64,000 nt of DNA from Cenococcum geophilum 1.58 (Eukaryota; Ascomycota; Dothideomycetes; Gloniales; Gloniaceae), in assembly GCA_001692895.1 (NCBI GenBank), contig KV748285.1:124001-188000 (forward strand), read 5' to 3'. The notes beneath the pieces were generated by a model. It did no database searches and was not told the origin of the DNA. It was given only the letters and a program-made list of their open reading frames with translations. A program made the translations under genes and the position numbers. How positions within the stretch are numbered: the first letter of the stretch is position 1; each line of letters opens with the position of its first letter. Shown piece by piece: positions 1-14,934 of this stretch.

Positions 1-530
1 CATTTTGCAGTGCTATTCATGAGGTTTGCTATATGGTATTATCTGAAAAGCCTTACGGTAAGGCTTTTTGTGATGAAGAAATGCTCTCCGGTCACGATAT
101 TCGGTATCTTACATAGTATGGATATCACTTCCTTCGTCGAGGTAGTGTTGATAAGAAGCCTTAGAATTTCTGTACGCGTAATGCGAAAAGTTGGCCTTGC
201 GGTCCTCACTTTCAGGTGGTCTACGCACAGGGCAGAGGAAGGTCCAAATACTACTTAAATAATTTAAAGCAGAAATGCCTGAGGGAAAAGCTAAGCGGTT
301 CTTGATCTTTGATCAGAAGAAACTACGCGTTGTACTGTAAACAGTCTTCCTGATTTATTTTAGCGTTCTGGAGATACTGCACATGTCGCTGCGCATGTCA
401 TCTTCATAGAAGCGTAGGAAGGTCAGGATGTGATGGACAAGACAGTTAGTAGATTAGTATTGATAGTGATGAATTTCTAGACACGTGTGGTGCTCATGTA
501 GTTCGGCTATGATTTACCGGGACTGACCTC
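1..530. other. intergenic, no gene recognised
   Basis: No convincing reading frame or RNA gene was seen. A possible frame in the first 250 bases has no domain and no recognisable composition. The stretch ends at the inverted-repeat element that starts near 531. Confidence 0.5.
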
Positions 531-772
531 GCGCCAGGCATACTGAAATAAGTCGTGGGACACTTTCTAACGAAGCAATTTATTCACAGCACTGCAACGC
601 AACCAATATTAAAAAAAGAATATTAAAAATAAGTGTTTAAATTAAATAATGCTAGAAGAGTTTTATATAAAATTTATAAAAAATTTACTAAACGTTGCGG
701 CTGTTAAAACCACCAACTTTTAAATAGATTAATTAAAAAGTGTCCCACGACATATTTTAGTATGCCTGGCGC
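531..772. mobile_element. MITE-like inverted-repeat element
   Basis: The left end begins GCGCCAGGCATACT and the right end is its reverse complement. The two arms (about 38 bases, 531-568 and 735-772) differ at only a few positions and both carry GTCGTGGGACACTTT. The core is very AT-rich, with A runs, and codes for nothing. This is the structure of a non-autonomous DNA transposon of about 242 bp. No clear target-site duplication is visible, so the superfamily is open. It lies about 265 bp upstream of the thiolase start codon. Confidence 0.75.
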
Positions 773-1035
773 TCCATTCAATGGCGGGGGAGGCAAGCTC
801 CATATGCTAGGTCTGCCCTAAACGAGTCAACCTCGGTTCCGACCCTTCCTGGGGTACTCCCGAATTCAATCTCGCATAATACTTCTATATCAACCCCAAC
901 TGTCAGGCTAATTTGCTTGCTCTGCCACTTGCTCCAGCTTACCCGCCGCTTGTTGTCAAAGCCTTCTACCCAAGCTTCCCCCGTTTCTTTACGTACTTCT
1001 CTAACTAAGGCCATTACATTCACAGTATTACTAAG

Positions 1036-2500
1036 ATGGTTAACAAGAAAGGAAATACGCCGGTATACGTACTAGGTGTTGGGATGACCAAATTCATCAA
1101 GCCCCGAGGAAAGGTTGACTACACAGAACTGGGTTTTGAATCCGGTGTGAAGGCTATGCTGGATGCACACATCAACTACGACGATGTCGACCAAGGTGTA
1201 GCATGTTTCTGCTACGGCGACAGTACTTCCGGCCAGCGTGTTTTCTATCAATTTGGCATGACAGGAATCCCCATCTACAATGTGAACAACAACTGCTCAA
1301 CTGGGTCAACCGGCCTATACATGGGCAGGAATATGATCGCGCACGGTGCTGTAGACTGCGTGTTAGTTGTCGGGTTCGAGAAGATGTTCCCGGGGAGCTT
1401 GCAAACCTTCTTTCGGGACCGCGCAAACCCTACCGGAACTACTAGCTTAATGATGAAGGAAATCAGAGGCATTACCAAAGCACCCGGTGCTGCTCAGATG
1501 TTCGGTAATGCCGGAAGGGAGCACATGGAGAAGTAAGTTCTCGTTCTAACCCCTTAGTTGAAGACGGGGGATCATGGTATACAATCACTGTCTGCTTTAA
1601 ATGCTAACCTCATGAAGATATGGCTCAAAACTCGAAGATTTCGCCGAGATTGGCCGCATCAACCATCTCCATTCCAAAAACAACCCCTATTCTCAGTTCC
1701 AGGACCAATATACCCTTGAGCAAATCATGAAATCTCCGATGATCCATGAACCCCTTACCAAGCTTCAATGCTGTCCTACGTCAGACGGTAGTGCTGCCGC
1801 TGTCCTTGTGTCTCAAGCATTCCTCGACGCTCGACCAGAATTAAAGGATCAAGCTATTCTCATTGCTGGCCAATGCCTTGCTACAGATAGCCCGGATCTC
1901 TTTAACCGCAGCGCTATCGAATTAATTGGGTACTCTATGTCGGAAAATGCAGCGAAAGCCGCCCTCGTTGAGGCCAACGTCGCACCGGATGAAATCAAAG
2001 TTTGCGAGCTCCATGACTGCTTTTCGGCTAACGAAATGGTCACCATCGAGGCATTGGGTCTCGCACCTAAAGGTAAGGCTCACGAGTTGGTCCGGAAAGG
2101 AGGAATCACTTATGGCGGGAAGGTTGTGATCAATCCTTCCGGTGGTTTAATCAGCAAGGGACATCCCCTTGGCGCAACAGGCCTTGCTCAGTGCGCGGAA
2201 TTAGTTTGGCATATGCGAGGCTGGGCTAACAACCGACAAGTTGAGGGTACCACAGCGGCACTGCAGCACAATCTTGGCCTTGGTGGTGCCGCTGTGTGCA
2301 CAGTATACAAGAGGGCAGACGGAAAGGCAGCTCAGACTGTTTCCAGCGACGTTGTCGCAAAGAAAACTGGTCTTGGATACAACCCAGCTGTCGAGGCGAA
2401 GGGATTCACCAAGGCACAGGTAGACTCAGTTCGGTCGAAGAAGGCAAGGAGTGATTGGGCTCTACAGGATATTGAGCAGAAGGTTGAGGCGAGATTCTGA
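1036..2500 (+). CDS. SCP2/SCPx-type thiolase (acetyl-CoA acyltransferase-like)
   Basis: Two exons, 1036-1532 and 1618-2500, give a protein of about 459 residues. The intron runs GTAAGT to AG with a GCTAAC branch site. The fold is that of the SCP2-thiolase group, which cleaves 3-ketoacyl-CoA in peroxisomal beta-oxidation of branched or sterol side chains. The nucleophile Cys lies in NVNNNCSTGSTG; the acid/base motifs are GHPLGATG and GLGGAAVCTVY. No sterol-carrier domain follows the thiolase domain, and the C-terminus (EARF) is not a canonical PTS1, so peroxisomal targeting is inferred from the family only. Start chosen because the family begins with a short lead into VYVLGVGMTKF, which matches this Met. 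Confidence 0.92.
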
Positions 2501-2926
2501 TCAGGGATGAGACTGGCATTCGGGCGTTTGAGGGGTTGTAAATGAAGGAAGGCTGTAAATTAGTACTTACCGCTCCTTAAATATTTGTGTACTTGTGATG
2601 GTCAGAATGGAAAATACTTGTACTCTGCATACCATAACTTTAAGAAATATATCACTTACTTTAGCATATGCTTAAGTGCATATGATAAAGCTGCCCGCCG
2701 CATATTGAATTCATGGTTCGACAGCCCTTGTGAAGGCGAGGTGGACATGTGTTAAGCTGAGCTCTACATTGCAGGTAGAAAATCGCCGCCAACCTATGAC
2801 GCTAATCGAGAAAATTTCGGGTTGAGTTCATCTCACCTCCACAAAAGTAGACGGAATCATTGCAGCCATTCTATACCTCTTTTTATATAACTCCGAGACT
2901 ATTAGCATTGATACCAAAATGCGTTT
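2501..2926. other. intergenic spacer with AT-rich palindrome
   Basis: Downstream flank of the thiolase and upstream flank of the kinase. Around 2660-2690 GCATATGC and TGCATATG lie close together as an imperfect hairpin, which may be part of the thiolase 3' end. No gene seen. Confidence 0.4.
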
Positions 2927-4783
2927 ATGATGTCCTCCGTGCTGCCTCTCCCTCTTCTATTCCGAAGAACCATTCCTTGGACATGTCGGGCATGTCTCCG
3001 TAGGCAAACTACACCTTTACAACGACCAAACTTTGCGACGAAAGCCGGCTCCAAAGCCCATCCACAATCGAAACGGAGAAAGCGAATACTTTTAGCATCC
3101 ACAGGTGGGGTCGTCGCAGCATCAGCAGTTGCTTTTAATGACGATGCAAAGCATGCGGTGACGGCTGTTCAGAGGACTGGAAGGGTGGTCTCAACACTAG
3201 CTGTCTGCATCAATGAGTTTGTCACCCATTGAATTTGAAGGGCCATGAGCTTACAAGCCCCTGAACTGCAGTTATCGGATGACCCTCAAACATGATCATG
3301 ACAATGCGGACGATTACGATGCACTCCTTCGAGCCTGCCACAAACGCTGCGCCGAAAGGACACTAGTTACACTAGAAAAAAATGGTTCAATATTTATAAA
3401 GTTAGGCCAGCATCTAAGCAGTCTAAATTATCTACTTCCTGGAGAATGGTGTGATACATTCATACCATTACAGGACAAATGCCCTGTATCCTCGTTTGAA
3501 TCAATAGAAGAGATGGTGTTGAAGGACACAGGGCACCCGCTCTCCGAATACTTTTTAGAGTTTGAAAGGGCACCAATTGGAGCTGCATCTTTGGCTCAGG
3601 TACATAGAGCGATATTTAGGAATACCGGTCAGCGGGTGGCGGTGAAGGTCCAGCATCCAGCTTTGGACGAATGGGCACATCTAGATCTAGTCCTAACTAG
3701 ATTCACATTTGCAACGTTGAAGAGATTCTTTCCAGAATACGACTTGACCTGGTTAGCTGAGGAATTGGAGGTATCTCTGCCACAAGAGCTGGACTTTTAT
3801 CGGGAGGGCCAGAATGCCATACGTGCAAGGAACTACTTTGAAAATATCCGGGAAATGCCTCTCATTATTCCAGAGGTTCTATGGGCGAGACGCCGCATCT
3901 TGGTAATGGAGTACGTGAGCGGTCATCGGCCAGATGATCTAGAGTATCTAGACTCGCACAATATTGACCGAGACGAAGTTTCTGCTGCGCTGGCTCGAAT
4001 ATTTAATGAAATGATTTTTGGGACCAATGCACCTCTTCACTGCGACCCGCATGGCGGCAACATTGCTATTAGGCATAATCCGTCACGACCAGGGAAAGGC
4101 AATTTCGATGTTATTCTGTACGATCATGGACTCTACCGGGATATTCCAATGTCATTGCGACGCGCATACGCAAAGCTTTGGCTGGCTGTGCTCGATGCGG
4201 ATGAACCGCGAATGAGGAAGTATGCATATGAGGTTGCTGGCATTGGGGAAGAGCATTTCCCCTTATTTGCAAGCGCGATTACGGGGAGAGACTACAGCGT
4301 CGTCAAGCAGAACGTTGCTATGCCTCGAAGCAAAAAGGAAAAGGATACAATATCGGAGGCGCTGGGGGATGGAATGCTGGCACAGTTAGTACAGCTGCTG
4401 GGCCAGGTACCAAGAGTCATTCTGCTTATTCTCAAAACGAATGATTTGAGTACGTCCCTTTGCTGCAAGTTTTCTATGAAGCTTTCCCAAACCGCTGCTT
4501 AACATGGTTGACTAACTGGACGGCGATTGTAGCTCGGTCGCTCGATGAAAACCTCCATACCCGCCAAGGACCTGCCCGCACTTTCCTCATCTTAGCGCAT
4601 TACGCGTCTCGGACCGTTTACGAAGAACAAAAAGAAGCCCTGAGTGGAAGTCTATTTTGGCCCCCGAATCTCGTCGCTTTCCTCCAGGCGTGGTCTACGC
4701 ATATGAGAGTGGAGTTGAAACTCGGTTTCTACGAGCACTGGCTACAATTGAGGGCTCTTTTGGGAATGGGCCCGATGGTCTGA
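2927..4783 (+). CDS. ABC1/ADCK1 (Mcp2-like) atypical kinase, mitochondrial
   Basis: Exons 2927-3216, 3272-4449 and 4533-4783 encode about 572 residues. The basic, serine-rich N-terminus with few acidic residues looks like a mitochondrial presequence. Family landmarks in order: the KxGQ motif (IFIKLGQHLSS), an alanine-rich loop (APIGAASLAQVHRA), the ATP-binding lysine in RVAVKVQHP, catalytic HCDPHGGNI, and DHG in place of DFG, as is normal for ABC1 proteins. Members of this family affect mitochondrial lipid and coenzyme Q homeostasis. The long spacing and missing COQ8-type features fit ADCK1/Mcp2 better than Coq8. Splice phases are consistent at both introns. The start could be either of two adjacent Met codons. 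Confidence 0.9.
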
Positions 4784-5793
4784 CTGAACTAGGTTCTGTT
4801 TCCCAAATCGTTTGAAGCTTTTTTGACGGTGTTTGTACAACATGACAGGAATTTGTATATATCTTGCGATAATAGCATTCACTGGTGGCGCACATAGACG
4901 AATAAATGTACGATTAGAATTCCACTTCTCTGGTAAGCAGTGGCGGTCCATTTGGAGGCTCATAGGTCTTGGTGTGGCATTTGTGGGGTTCTTTTTTCAA
5001 GCTTTTAGATTATATGACATACATGGAAAGCCTGGACAGATTTGGACCAACGGAAATTTCCTTTGCTGTGGAAAAGCCGGAGGGGTAAGGTCCCCAAAGA
5101 GCATTCCTATTTGTCCTATCATGCGGTTCAATGAGTCGCTAGTCCTATTAGAATCCTGTGCTTCAGACACCAAAAAATTGTAGAGATCAGAACGTTGCAG
5201 TAACCCAGACAATGGAGTGTAATTGACATCGCTGTTGGATGGGCCCGGAGTGTGAAAGGATTAGAACGTCTATCTATCCAGTAGCCACGAAAAAGGGTGT
5301 CATTCAGCTCTATCTTCGACGCGCAAGGTGTTTTGGCAGGCTCCTTCTGGCACACGTCGGAAGCTCCTAGCAAGTGCGTGAACAGGCAGGTTCACTGCGA
5401 CAGAGAAGAGCTGCGGGGCACCTCTCCATTAAAGATAGAAGCGAGAGGCGGCAATCTGCCTCACCACCACTCAGCCCGGCCATAATATTGTATTTGCTGC
5501 CATTCCATCACGACCTGCCCGACCGCGCCTCAAAAGCGTCGCATTTGTATTCGTGGACGCCTCTTTCCCTCGAATTCGGCGAGCCGCCTTTGTCGTGAAC
5601 CCGCGGGCCATCTCTTGGCCCGGCCTGTTCCTTCCGCCTGCACAGCCCTCTTCACCCTAGGCACTCGTTGACGGACTGCCTCGCTGTTGCGCACGCCTCC
5701 TAACATACGAGCAGGACAAGAATAAGGGTCTCGAAGGCTTCCATAGCCTCGAGTTTGACGTCTATCGTCATTGTTTGACCTCAACACAACAAG
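4784..5793. other. intergenic, upstream region of the HECT ligase gene
   Basis: Several short frames are present but none has a domain or good composition. The last 350 bases are C- and T-rich, consistent with a promoter and 5' untranslated leader for the ligase gene. No repeat or RNA gene seen. Confidence 0.5.
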
Positions 5794-8732
<2,939 letters not shown>

Positions 8733-10042
8733 ACACAGGGTGGGGACTTTCTGCTTCTTATTCTTCTTCTAGCTTTTGGACGGTGGTACATAGTCGGCAT
8801 CAATCTCCCGTGTACAAAAGTGTGGAAAAGAGTCGCGGGAAAGCGGGTTGGGCTTTGCGTCACTGTTTTATGTTTTCGTGATGCAAGCACGTTTTGATAC
8901 AAGGGATGGACGTGGTTAGTGCCGAAACCCCGCCAGGATGCAATGAGGCGTTCGGGTTTCTCTTCGAAGCAAGCCATGTGCGGAGTGAGCATAAGCCGTA
9001 GACTATCAACCTGCCAGCAGTGAAGGTGCGCTGAAAGCCTGTGGTTGCTGATGCAGGCTGTGGGGGGAAGGAAGGGTTTGATAGGAAGGGCGGCAGGTTG
9101 TTTTGTTTCGGGACAGGCTGGATCGCTGGATCGCTGGATCGACGAGTGTTTGAATGACAAGTAATGGCTGAAGAGTGTAGGAGTGGTGTCTACGTATATA
9201 TTTCGTATTCAAAAGTGCACAAGTTGGCATCCCCGCAGCCAGGCTCCATGGCTCCATCACCATAGGCTCATCCCGTCTCGCAGCTCTTCGCACGGCACCC
9301 ACAACAGCCATGAATTCTACTGGCGAAGCTCATCTCGTCTCCACGTCCAATTATCCCTGTATGGGAGTTCGGCATTGAGAAGAGGACGCCCCTGGGTGCC
9401 GATCACTCCATGTCCGCCAATCAAGGGAAGACGGCCAAGGCTGGATGTTTAGCGGCTTAAAGAAGCGAGCTCGGGGACCCCCAAACTTTCATTCTCCGTC
9501 TAGTCCTTGCTGCCGCTGCTGCTGCTACTGCTGCTCCCTTTCACACTCCTAACTTAGCCTCGAGTCCTCTGCGAAAACCTGAGCCATTCGATTACTCTCG
9601 ATGAGCATCTTCAGGGTTCGCTATGGCGGGGAGAACTAAGAATAGCCGTCTCAACGCATACCACACCTTTGACGGCCCCTTCTGGGTTGGTGTCGATATC
9701 GATTGGCATGTTCTGCGACCTCTCGCCATTCATCATTCTAAGGGTGTGGCAGAAGCACGGTCCAATTGGGCCCCATCTGAACGCGAGATTAATCATGGGC
9801 TTGGAGCAGTTAAAACTCCGAGACCCCCCGTCTGGGCTTCGGTCTGCCCTTTTGTTCACACGTCCCGATTGCTTCTATCCCAATTGACTTTGCCCATCAC
9901 TCGTTCTGGGTTACCTTCTCAATAACAAAACCTTTGGGCTTTATCATTTAACCTCTCGCTCACCATTCTTCCTCCCTGTACATTCCTACTACCCCTCGCC
10001 TCCACCAACACCACAATAACAACCAGCTCCACACAATTCAAA
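8733..10042. other. intergenic region with a short CTG-rich run
   Basis: No gene supported. A short GCTGCTGCTGCTACTGCTGC microsatellite lies at about 9511-9536. GATCGCTGGATCGCTGGATCG at 9120-9140 is a small tandem repeat. The last 150 bases are C/T- and CA-rich, typical of the leader of an abundantly expressed fungal gene, here the GPI-anchored protein. Confidence 0.45.
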
Positions 10043-10778
10043 ATGCGCTTCACCACTGCTCTCGTCGTCCTTGCTTCCGCTAGCTTTGCCGCGGCTCAAT
10101 CCACTGCCACTTCTGTTGCTACCGCTGCACAGCCGACTTCCTCATCGACCTGCCAGGCACAAAAGTAGGCATGCCCCTGACTACCATTTAGAAACTATAC
10201 TGACATAGACACAGCATTGTCGAAGCCTGCATTGCCACCATCCAGCCTCAGATCGATGCCTGCGCTGGCACTGATTGGATCTGCCTCTGTCAGCAGTACC
10301 AGAACCTGTTGACGTACGTGTTTGCCCATCCCAACAACGCTTGGGGAACTTTACCAAGACAGCTACAGCACGAACTAACACTTTCTTCTCCACAGCTGCT
10401 ACAACAACTGCCCTAACCTCCCCGAGATGGCCTCCGTCCAGAACCAGGTCACCGCCTACTGTACCGCCGCTGCTCCGTAAGGCGTCCTCTCCTCCCCTCA
10501 AAGCACAGCACGGGGGTTCGGCTAACACGCACTCCAGTCTCCTGTCCTCCAGCGCCGCAGCTGCTGCCACCATGCCCCGTGCCTCCACGACCGCTGCCAC
10601 CGCCTCGGGTGCCTCCGGTGCGAACACCGTGGTCACCGCCACTACCGGCGGTGTGGCGGCCACTGCCTCGGGCAGCCAGTCTGCCGCCTCGGCTTCCTCA
10701 AGCGCTGCCGCTGGCTTCGTCGCTGCTCCCGTCAGCGGCGCTGTTGCTATCTTCCTTGGCCTTGCTGGTCTGTTGTAA
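10043..10778 (+). CDS. small secreted GPI-anchored Ser/Ala-rich protein with 8-Cys domain
   Basis: Four exons (10043-10164, 10215-10313, 10396-10476, 10538-10778) encode about 180 residues. A signal peptide (MRFTTALVVLASASFAAAQ) is followed by a Thr/Ser spacer. A compact domain of about 60 residues then holds eight cysteines, including ICLCQQY and CYNNCP. Next comes a Ser/Ala/Thr-rich stalk and a C-terminal hydrophobic tail (AVAIFLGLAGLL) preceded by small residues, as required for GPI attachment. The protein should sit on the plasma membrane or cell wall. The cysteine pattern resembles fungal GPI-anchored cysteine-rich proteins in general, but I cannot match it to CFEM with confidence. No enzymatic role is suggested. 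Confidence 0.82.
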
Positions 10779-11146
10779 GTAGATACAGGATGGATAATGG
10801 ATAGGAGAAGAGGAGGTTTGGTGTATGTGGGAATGAGAGTTTTTCAGGGGAGTAAAAGGGGTGATATGGCTATATGTAATTCTTAATCCGAAGAGGGATG
10901 GCGTGTTTGGGTAAGAATGTAAGACTGCTTGGAGAAGGACTTGGGTAGTCTATCGAATCAATTGCTTCTTCCCACTTTTCGCGTTGCATTTGGACTATTG
11001 ATATCTCAGGCTGTGTACAACCGATAATCGAGATGGATGTTGCAGAACTCCAGCTAGTGTCACTATTCTACAGTAGCCCATGTATTTTCAGCGTAAGGAT
11101 CTTCTCAGCTATATCGCGAGGGGAAATGAGTGAGTGGACCCCGGAC

Positions 11147-11286
11147 ATCCCTCAACCGGCTAAAATTTGTCCACGCATTATCGATAAGAATCAGCCAATT
11201 GGATCAATGCAATCGACTGTACGCGTTGTTTGGATTTAGTATTCTGCACGGACCACCCACTCCGTGGACGCCAGCGGGTTAAGATA
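11147..11286. mobile_element. degenerate copy of the TCCCTTAACCCG MITE family
   Basis: The ends read ATCCCTCAACCGGC (left) and GCGGGTTAAGATA (right), diverged versions of the ends seen at 29018-29340, 31584-31713 and 58901-59034. The interior shares TTATCGATAAGAATCAGCCA and CTGCACGGACCACCCACTC with other copies. It has no coding capacity. Confidence 0.55.
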
Positions 11287-11578
11287 TGGAAGACCACAAC
11301 CATTCACTGCACAAGGAATTGATGTGCGGAATGCTAGCGTCTAGGCAGATTTGTATGGGCAAAGTGAAGGTTCTCATACATTCTATGCCAAAAGGCTAGC
11401 AATCCGCACATGTACCCCTTTGTGCATAATTTTAAACTTTACTTTATGCAATGTTTTTTTGTTAAACTTATACGGGTCTGAGCTTCACAATCACGTGACC
11501 CGTTTTAATTAGCTTCTCCTTAGTGCAACTGCAGGCGTCTTCTCTAGGAAATCCCGAGCTCCTCCTCATTATCAGTTA

Positions 11579-11910
11579 CAGGCAAAACTCCTTAGTACGA
11601 TATGGGTTTTGGCGCCAAATGTATCGTAATACCAATGGTATTATATCAAAAGTCACGTGTAGGGTGAATAAGCAGTAAAACTTTAATAAAGGTGGATCTT
11701 AAAGCCTAAAGGGTATAAATTTCCCTCCTTATGGGCCAGATATACCCCTTCCCATACAACTAGTTATACCGATATTGGTAGTAGAGCTTAACGGTATCGT
11801 CAAAAGTCAGATTATCGTTAGGTACACCAAAAAAGGCTTGATTAGGACGTGTAGATCGTAATACCAAATGTATCGTTATACCCGATATCGTATTAAGGAG
11901 TTTTTGCCTG
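11579..11910. mobile_element. MITE with 27-28 bp terminal inverted repeats, TA target site
   Basis: The left end is CAGGCAAAACTCCTTAGTAC and the right end reads, as reverse complement, CAGGCAAAAACTCCTTAATA. TA flanks both sides (11577-11578 and 11911-11912), fitting a Tc1/mariner (Fot1/pogo-type) target-site duplication. The element is about 332 bp, AT-rich and non-coding, with the interior motif CCAAATGTATCGT repeated near both ends. The arms remain similar, so it looks moderately young. Confidence 0.8.
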
Positions 11911-12062
11911 TAGTCATTATTCCAAGGTCAGGGGAGAGACAAGTCTCAGCCCTAAACTAGGTTTCGGGTTCGTCCGTGGGGCCTTCCCCAAACAAGAGAT
12001 CACTCTCGAAGCGTCGCTGCTCATCTCATTAGACTGAGTGGCCCAGCTCAGGGATCACCGCT

Positions 12063-13839
12063 TTAGTCATCTGAGCGTTTTGCTAGCTCCGTCACCACCA
12101 ATGACGCTACGTTTTTACCGGCCCACGCACTGAGTTCTACAGAGCTGCCAATTGCTTCGATGCTGAGAGGACTCCAGAACCTGTCGTCGAGGACCATTGG
12201 CGGAAAAGCCGATCGTGGGCTCAGATTTGGATATGCAGTCTTTATCTATACGCATCGTCAGCTTGCGTAAATTACAGATTTCCTCACTAACGGCACAAAC
12301 CTCATGACGGCCAACCCAGCTCGGACTCATGCCACCAAGAATGGCTGGTAAGTGTTCGTCCTCGAGACGAACCTCCGAGAGTACCCTGTAGGCATGTTGG
12401 CTACCTGGCCCCTCGCTATTTCGCTGGGCTATTGCTCCCATATCCAGGACTTCTATGAGGCCCTGGCCAGTGCTCGAATGAGGCCAGGAGTCAGGTATTT
12501 TCATAATCGCCCTATCCGGGAATGGCTTCGCCACGTTTACGCCCAGTGCGTCTCGATCAGGCTGCACCGGCGATGCAAACCAAGTAACGTGCCGAGTCTT
12601 ATAATCAATGATCTGTGGAGGCGTTTGAAACGTCGTGTCCCGGTATTCAAACTCATCAGGGAAAAACGGAGCAGCGAATATTACCCCGTCAAACATGTCG
12701 ATGGTTCCTTCGCCTGAGGTCCCTGGTTGTCGAGACACAACGAGCCATTTGGTTGCATTCAGTTTCCGGAAGCCATACACCTCGGTGGATAACCGCAGGT
12801 CTACATCACTACTATCGAGTATTGCTTCGAGGGTAGACGTCATGCTTCCGCCTTGCAGAGACCTCCCCTCGTCGGCATTGTATGCTCCAATGCCAAGGGC
12901 GAGGTTGTTCAATGCTTCCATGTTTTGGCCATATTGAATGGCAATCTCTCCCCTCAAGACATCTTCTACGTAATCGCGAGATACCCCATGGCCTTCGAGC
13001 GCTTGTAACCCTCCGTTGGCAAGAACATAGCCGAGCCCATGTCGCCGAACGAGCTCTTGTGTGGAGTTGATAGGCGCGGTTTCGCGGTATATTTGAAGAA
13101 ACTGGTTCTTGGCCGTGTTGCCCACTGCTTTGGCGTTTTTGGACGAGAAGCCAAAGCACCAGAGCTCCCACAGCCAGGAGCTTAATGAGGCCTTAGAAGA
13201 TGGGCGTGTTAATTCGGAGGAGCCTTTGATGTTGCTGAATATGTCAGCATATGAAAGTGTGAATGAGTGTGGAGCGTAGATAATCATACTAAAATATCTT
13301 CTCGCTATGATCGTGAGGACGAAAAGGGATACCATGCTCTCTGGCGGCTTCCAATATGGCTCCATTGGAGAGCGAGAGAGCGCTAGCTGATTCCGGTAGA
13401 AGCGGCTGCTGCAGAGCATCGTCGAAAGGATACAGAGGCAAGTCTGGTACTAAACGACCCCCCACGGCGCTCTTTCGTTCGAATACAGTTATACTGAGAG
13501 GCTTATCCAATTTTCCCGCTAGCCTACGGAGCTGCCTTGCTGAAAAAGCGCCAGCTGGGCCAGCACCTACTACCGGTTACATTCCACTTGTTTTTGAGGA
13601 CTCTATGACCTACCAATGACCGCGACGTGATACGGTATGGGCTTGGGCTTGGGCTTGGGCTTGAATATGGTTGAGAGATCATTTGAAAACACCGAGAGCA
13701 GGATGAGGGTAACGAAGAGACCTATTGAAGGAAAGAGGACAAGAGGCCACACTGGGGAACATTGGCGGGAACGTCGGCGTTGCCCTTTCCCGGTGGCTTG
13801 TTCGTAAGTGGGAAGGAGCGGATCACTTTCCGTATACAT
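12063..13839 (-). CDS. prenylcysteine oxidase/lyase-like FAD enzyme, membrane-anchored
   Basis: Exons on the minus strand are 13839-13614, 13566-13290, 13234-12301 and 12245-12063, giving about 539 residues. After a short cytosolic tail (MYTESDPLLPTYEQ) comes one hydrophobic segment (PLVLFPSIGLFVTLILLSVF), then a KPKPKPKP linker and the FAD-binding motif GAGPAGAFSARQL, interrupted by intron 1. A prenylcysteine-lyase-type domain follows (LGYVLANGGLQALEGHG; WVGRHEIKTAYPNLSP). The enzyme class oxidises the thioether of farnesyl- or geranylgeranyl-cysteine released from degraded prenylated proteins, usually in a lysosome or vacuole. Here the tail plus transmembrane segment suggests a type II protein. 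The start at 13839 is preferred over an upstream Met at 13992 because the acidic DPLLP tail resembles a sorting signal. Confidence 0.85.
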
Positions 13840-14934
13840 CTTCACTTCGTTGGGAGAGGATTGTTCATGAAAGAACTCCAAAAGTGTCGCAGCGTCAAAT
13901 GTTGTTATTGTACGGTTAGCACACCCCACGATGGCTACCTGGCGGCCTGCAGCTGAATTTACCGGGTGGGCAGATCCCGAAAAAGTAAACATGATACATG
14001 ACGGAACAACTGTGAAAGCTTCGAAGTTTTGAGATCATGATTGTAGACTTCAGTCTTCAGTCCTAGTCTTCTGCCTTCTGTCTTCTATATTCTATCTAGT
14101 TGATAGTATTGACTGTTAACAGCCGTTCATATCAACTATCCCTTCCCCTGGGTTCTACGGTTATCGATAAGAGCCAGCCAATAGAATCAATAGGATCAAG
14201 GTTTCGTGATCATACGCGTACTTGTGAGACTGGTAATGCGGCAGAATGACTTACCGCCCGTGCATGCACCTCATAATTTATTGGACGCAGTTATCGGTGC
14301 AAGCGATAGAAAGAATACGCACCAAATCATCTCCAGAATAGATACAAGAAGCTATAAGTTCCATTATCCGTGACGTAAACCATCGTAAAGGCCTATGTCA
14401 ACATATATCAAAATACACTTCCCAGAACTTCGAAAGCCACTTCCAACCTTCAGTTTGTACTCATAGAAGAGCTTCAAAATCTTGGAGATAGAATTACAAA
14501 AGATGATGTATGTGCTTTCCTTCCTTTCCGATACATTATGTAACTATGTGTCAGTTCTAAAACCATCGGATCGGAACTTGGTCGATCACTTGCCTCATCC
14601 CTAGCGTCAACCCTCTAACTCAAATACCACATTCACATAAAATTTATTATATGTACAAAAGTCCTCGACTTAACGGAAGAGATTCATCCACACACAGTAT
14701 CAATACGCCAATAATAATTCCAAAGTAATGTACTGTCAAAGATGCAATGCCTTTCTGCTATACCTTAGCCGGGCGTGACAAAGTCCCATTCATAATGCAA
14801 GCGTAGATGTTATGTTTGGGCTCTTGGCCGCTTCGCACCTCTCGTATCTGTTTCTGTTTCGTTCGTTCCTCCCTCTAACCGGACGACTCGACAATCCTGT
14901 ATAATATGAATAATAGTATCCCCAATCCTCTTAG
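13840..14934. other. intergenic, includes a possible decayed MITE end
   Basis: No gene seen. TATCCCTTCCCCTGGGTTC near 14137 followed by TTATCGATAAGAGCCAGCC resembles the left part of the TCCCTTAACCCG MITE family, but no matching right end is clear. A CTTC/GTCTTC-rich run lies at 14048-14095. Confidence 0.35.

Noticed and set aside
10-258. Open frame of about 80 codons at the window start
   Set aside because: No domain, mixed hydrophobic and basic composition, and no splice-linked partner; most likely chance.
14137-14300. Possible fifth copy of the TCCCTTAACCCG MITE family
   Set aside because: Only the left end and a TTATCGATAAGAGCCAGCC block match; no right end is visible, so it is only mentioned as a remnant.
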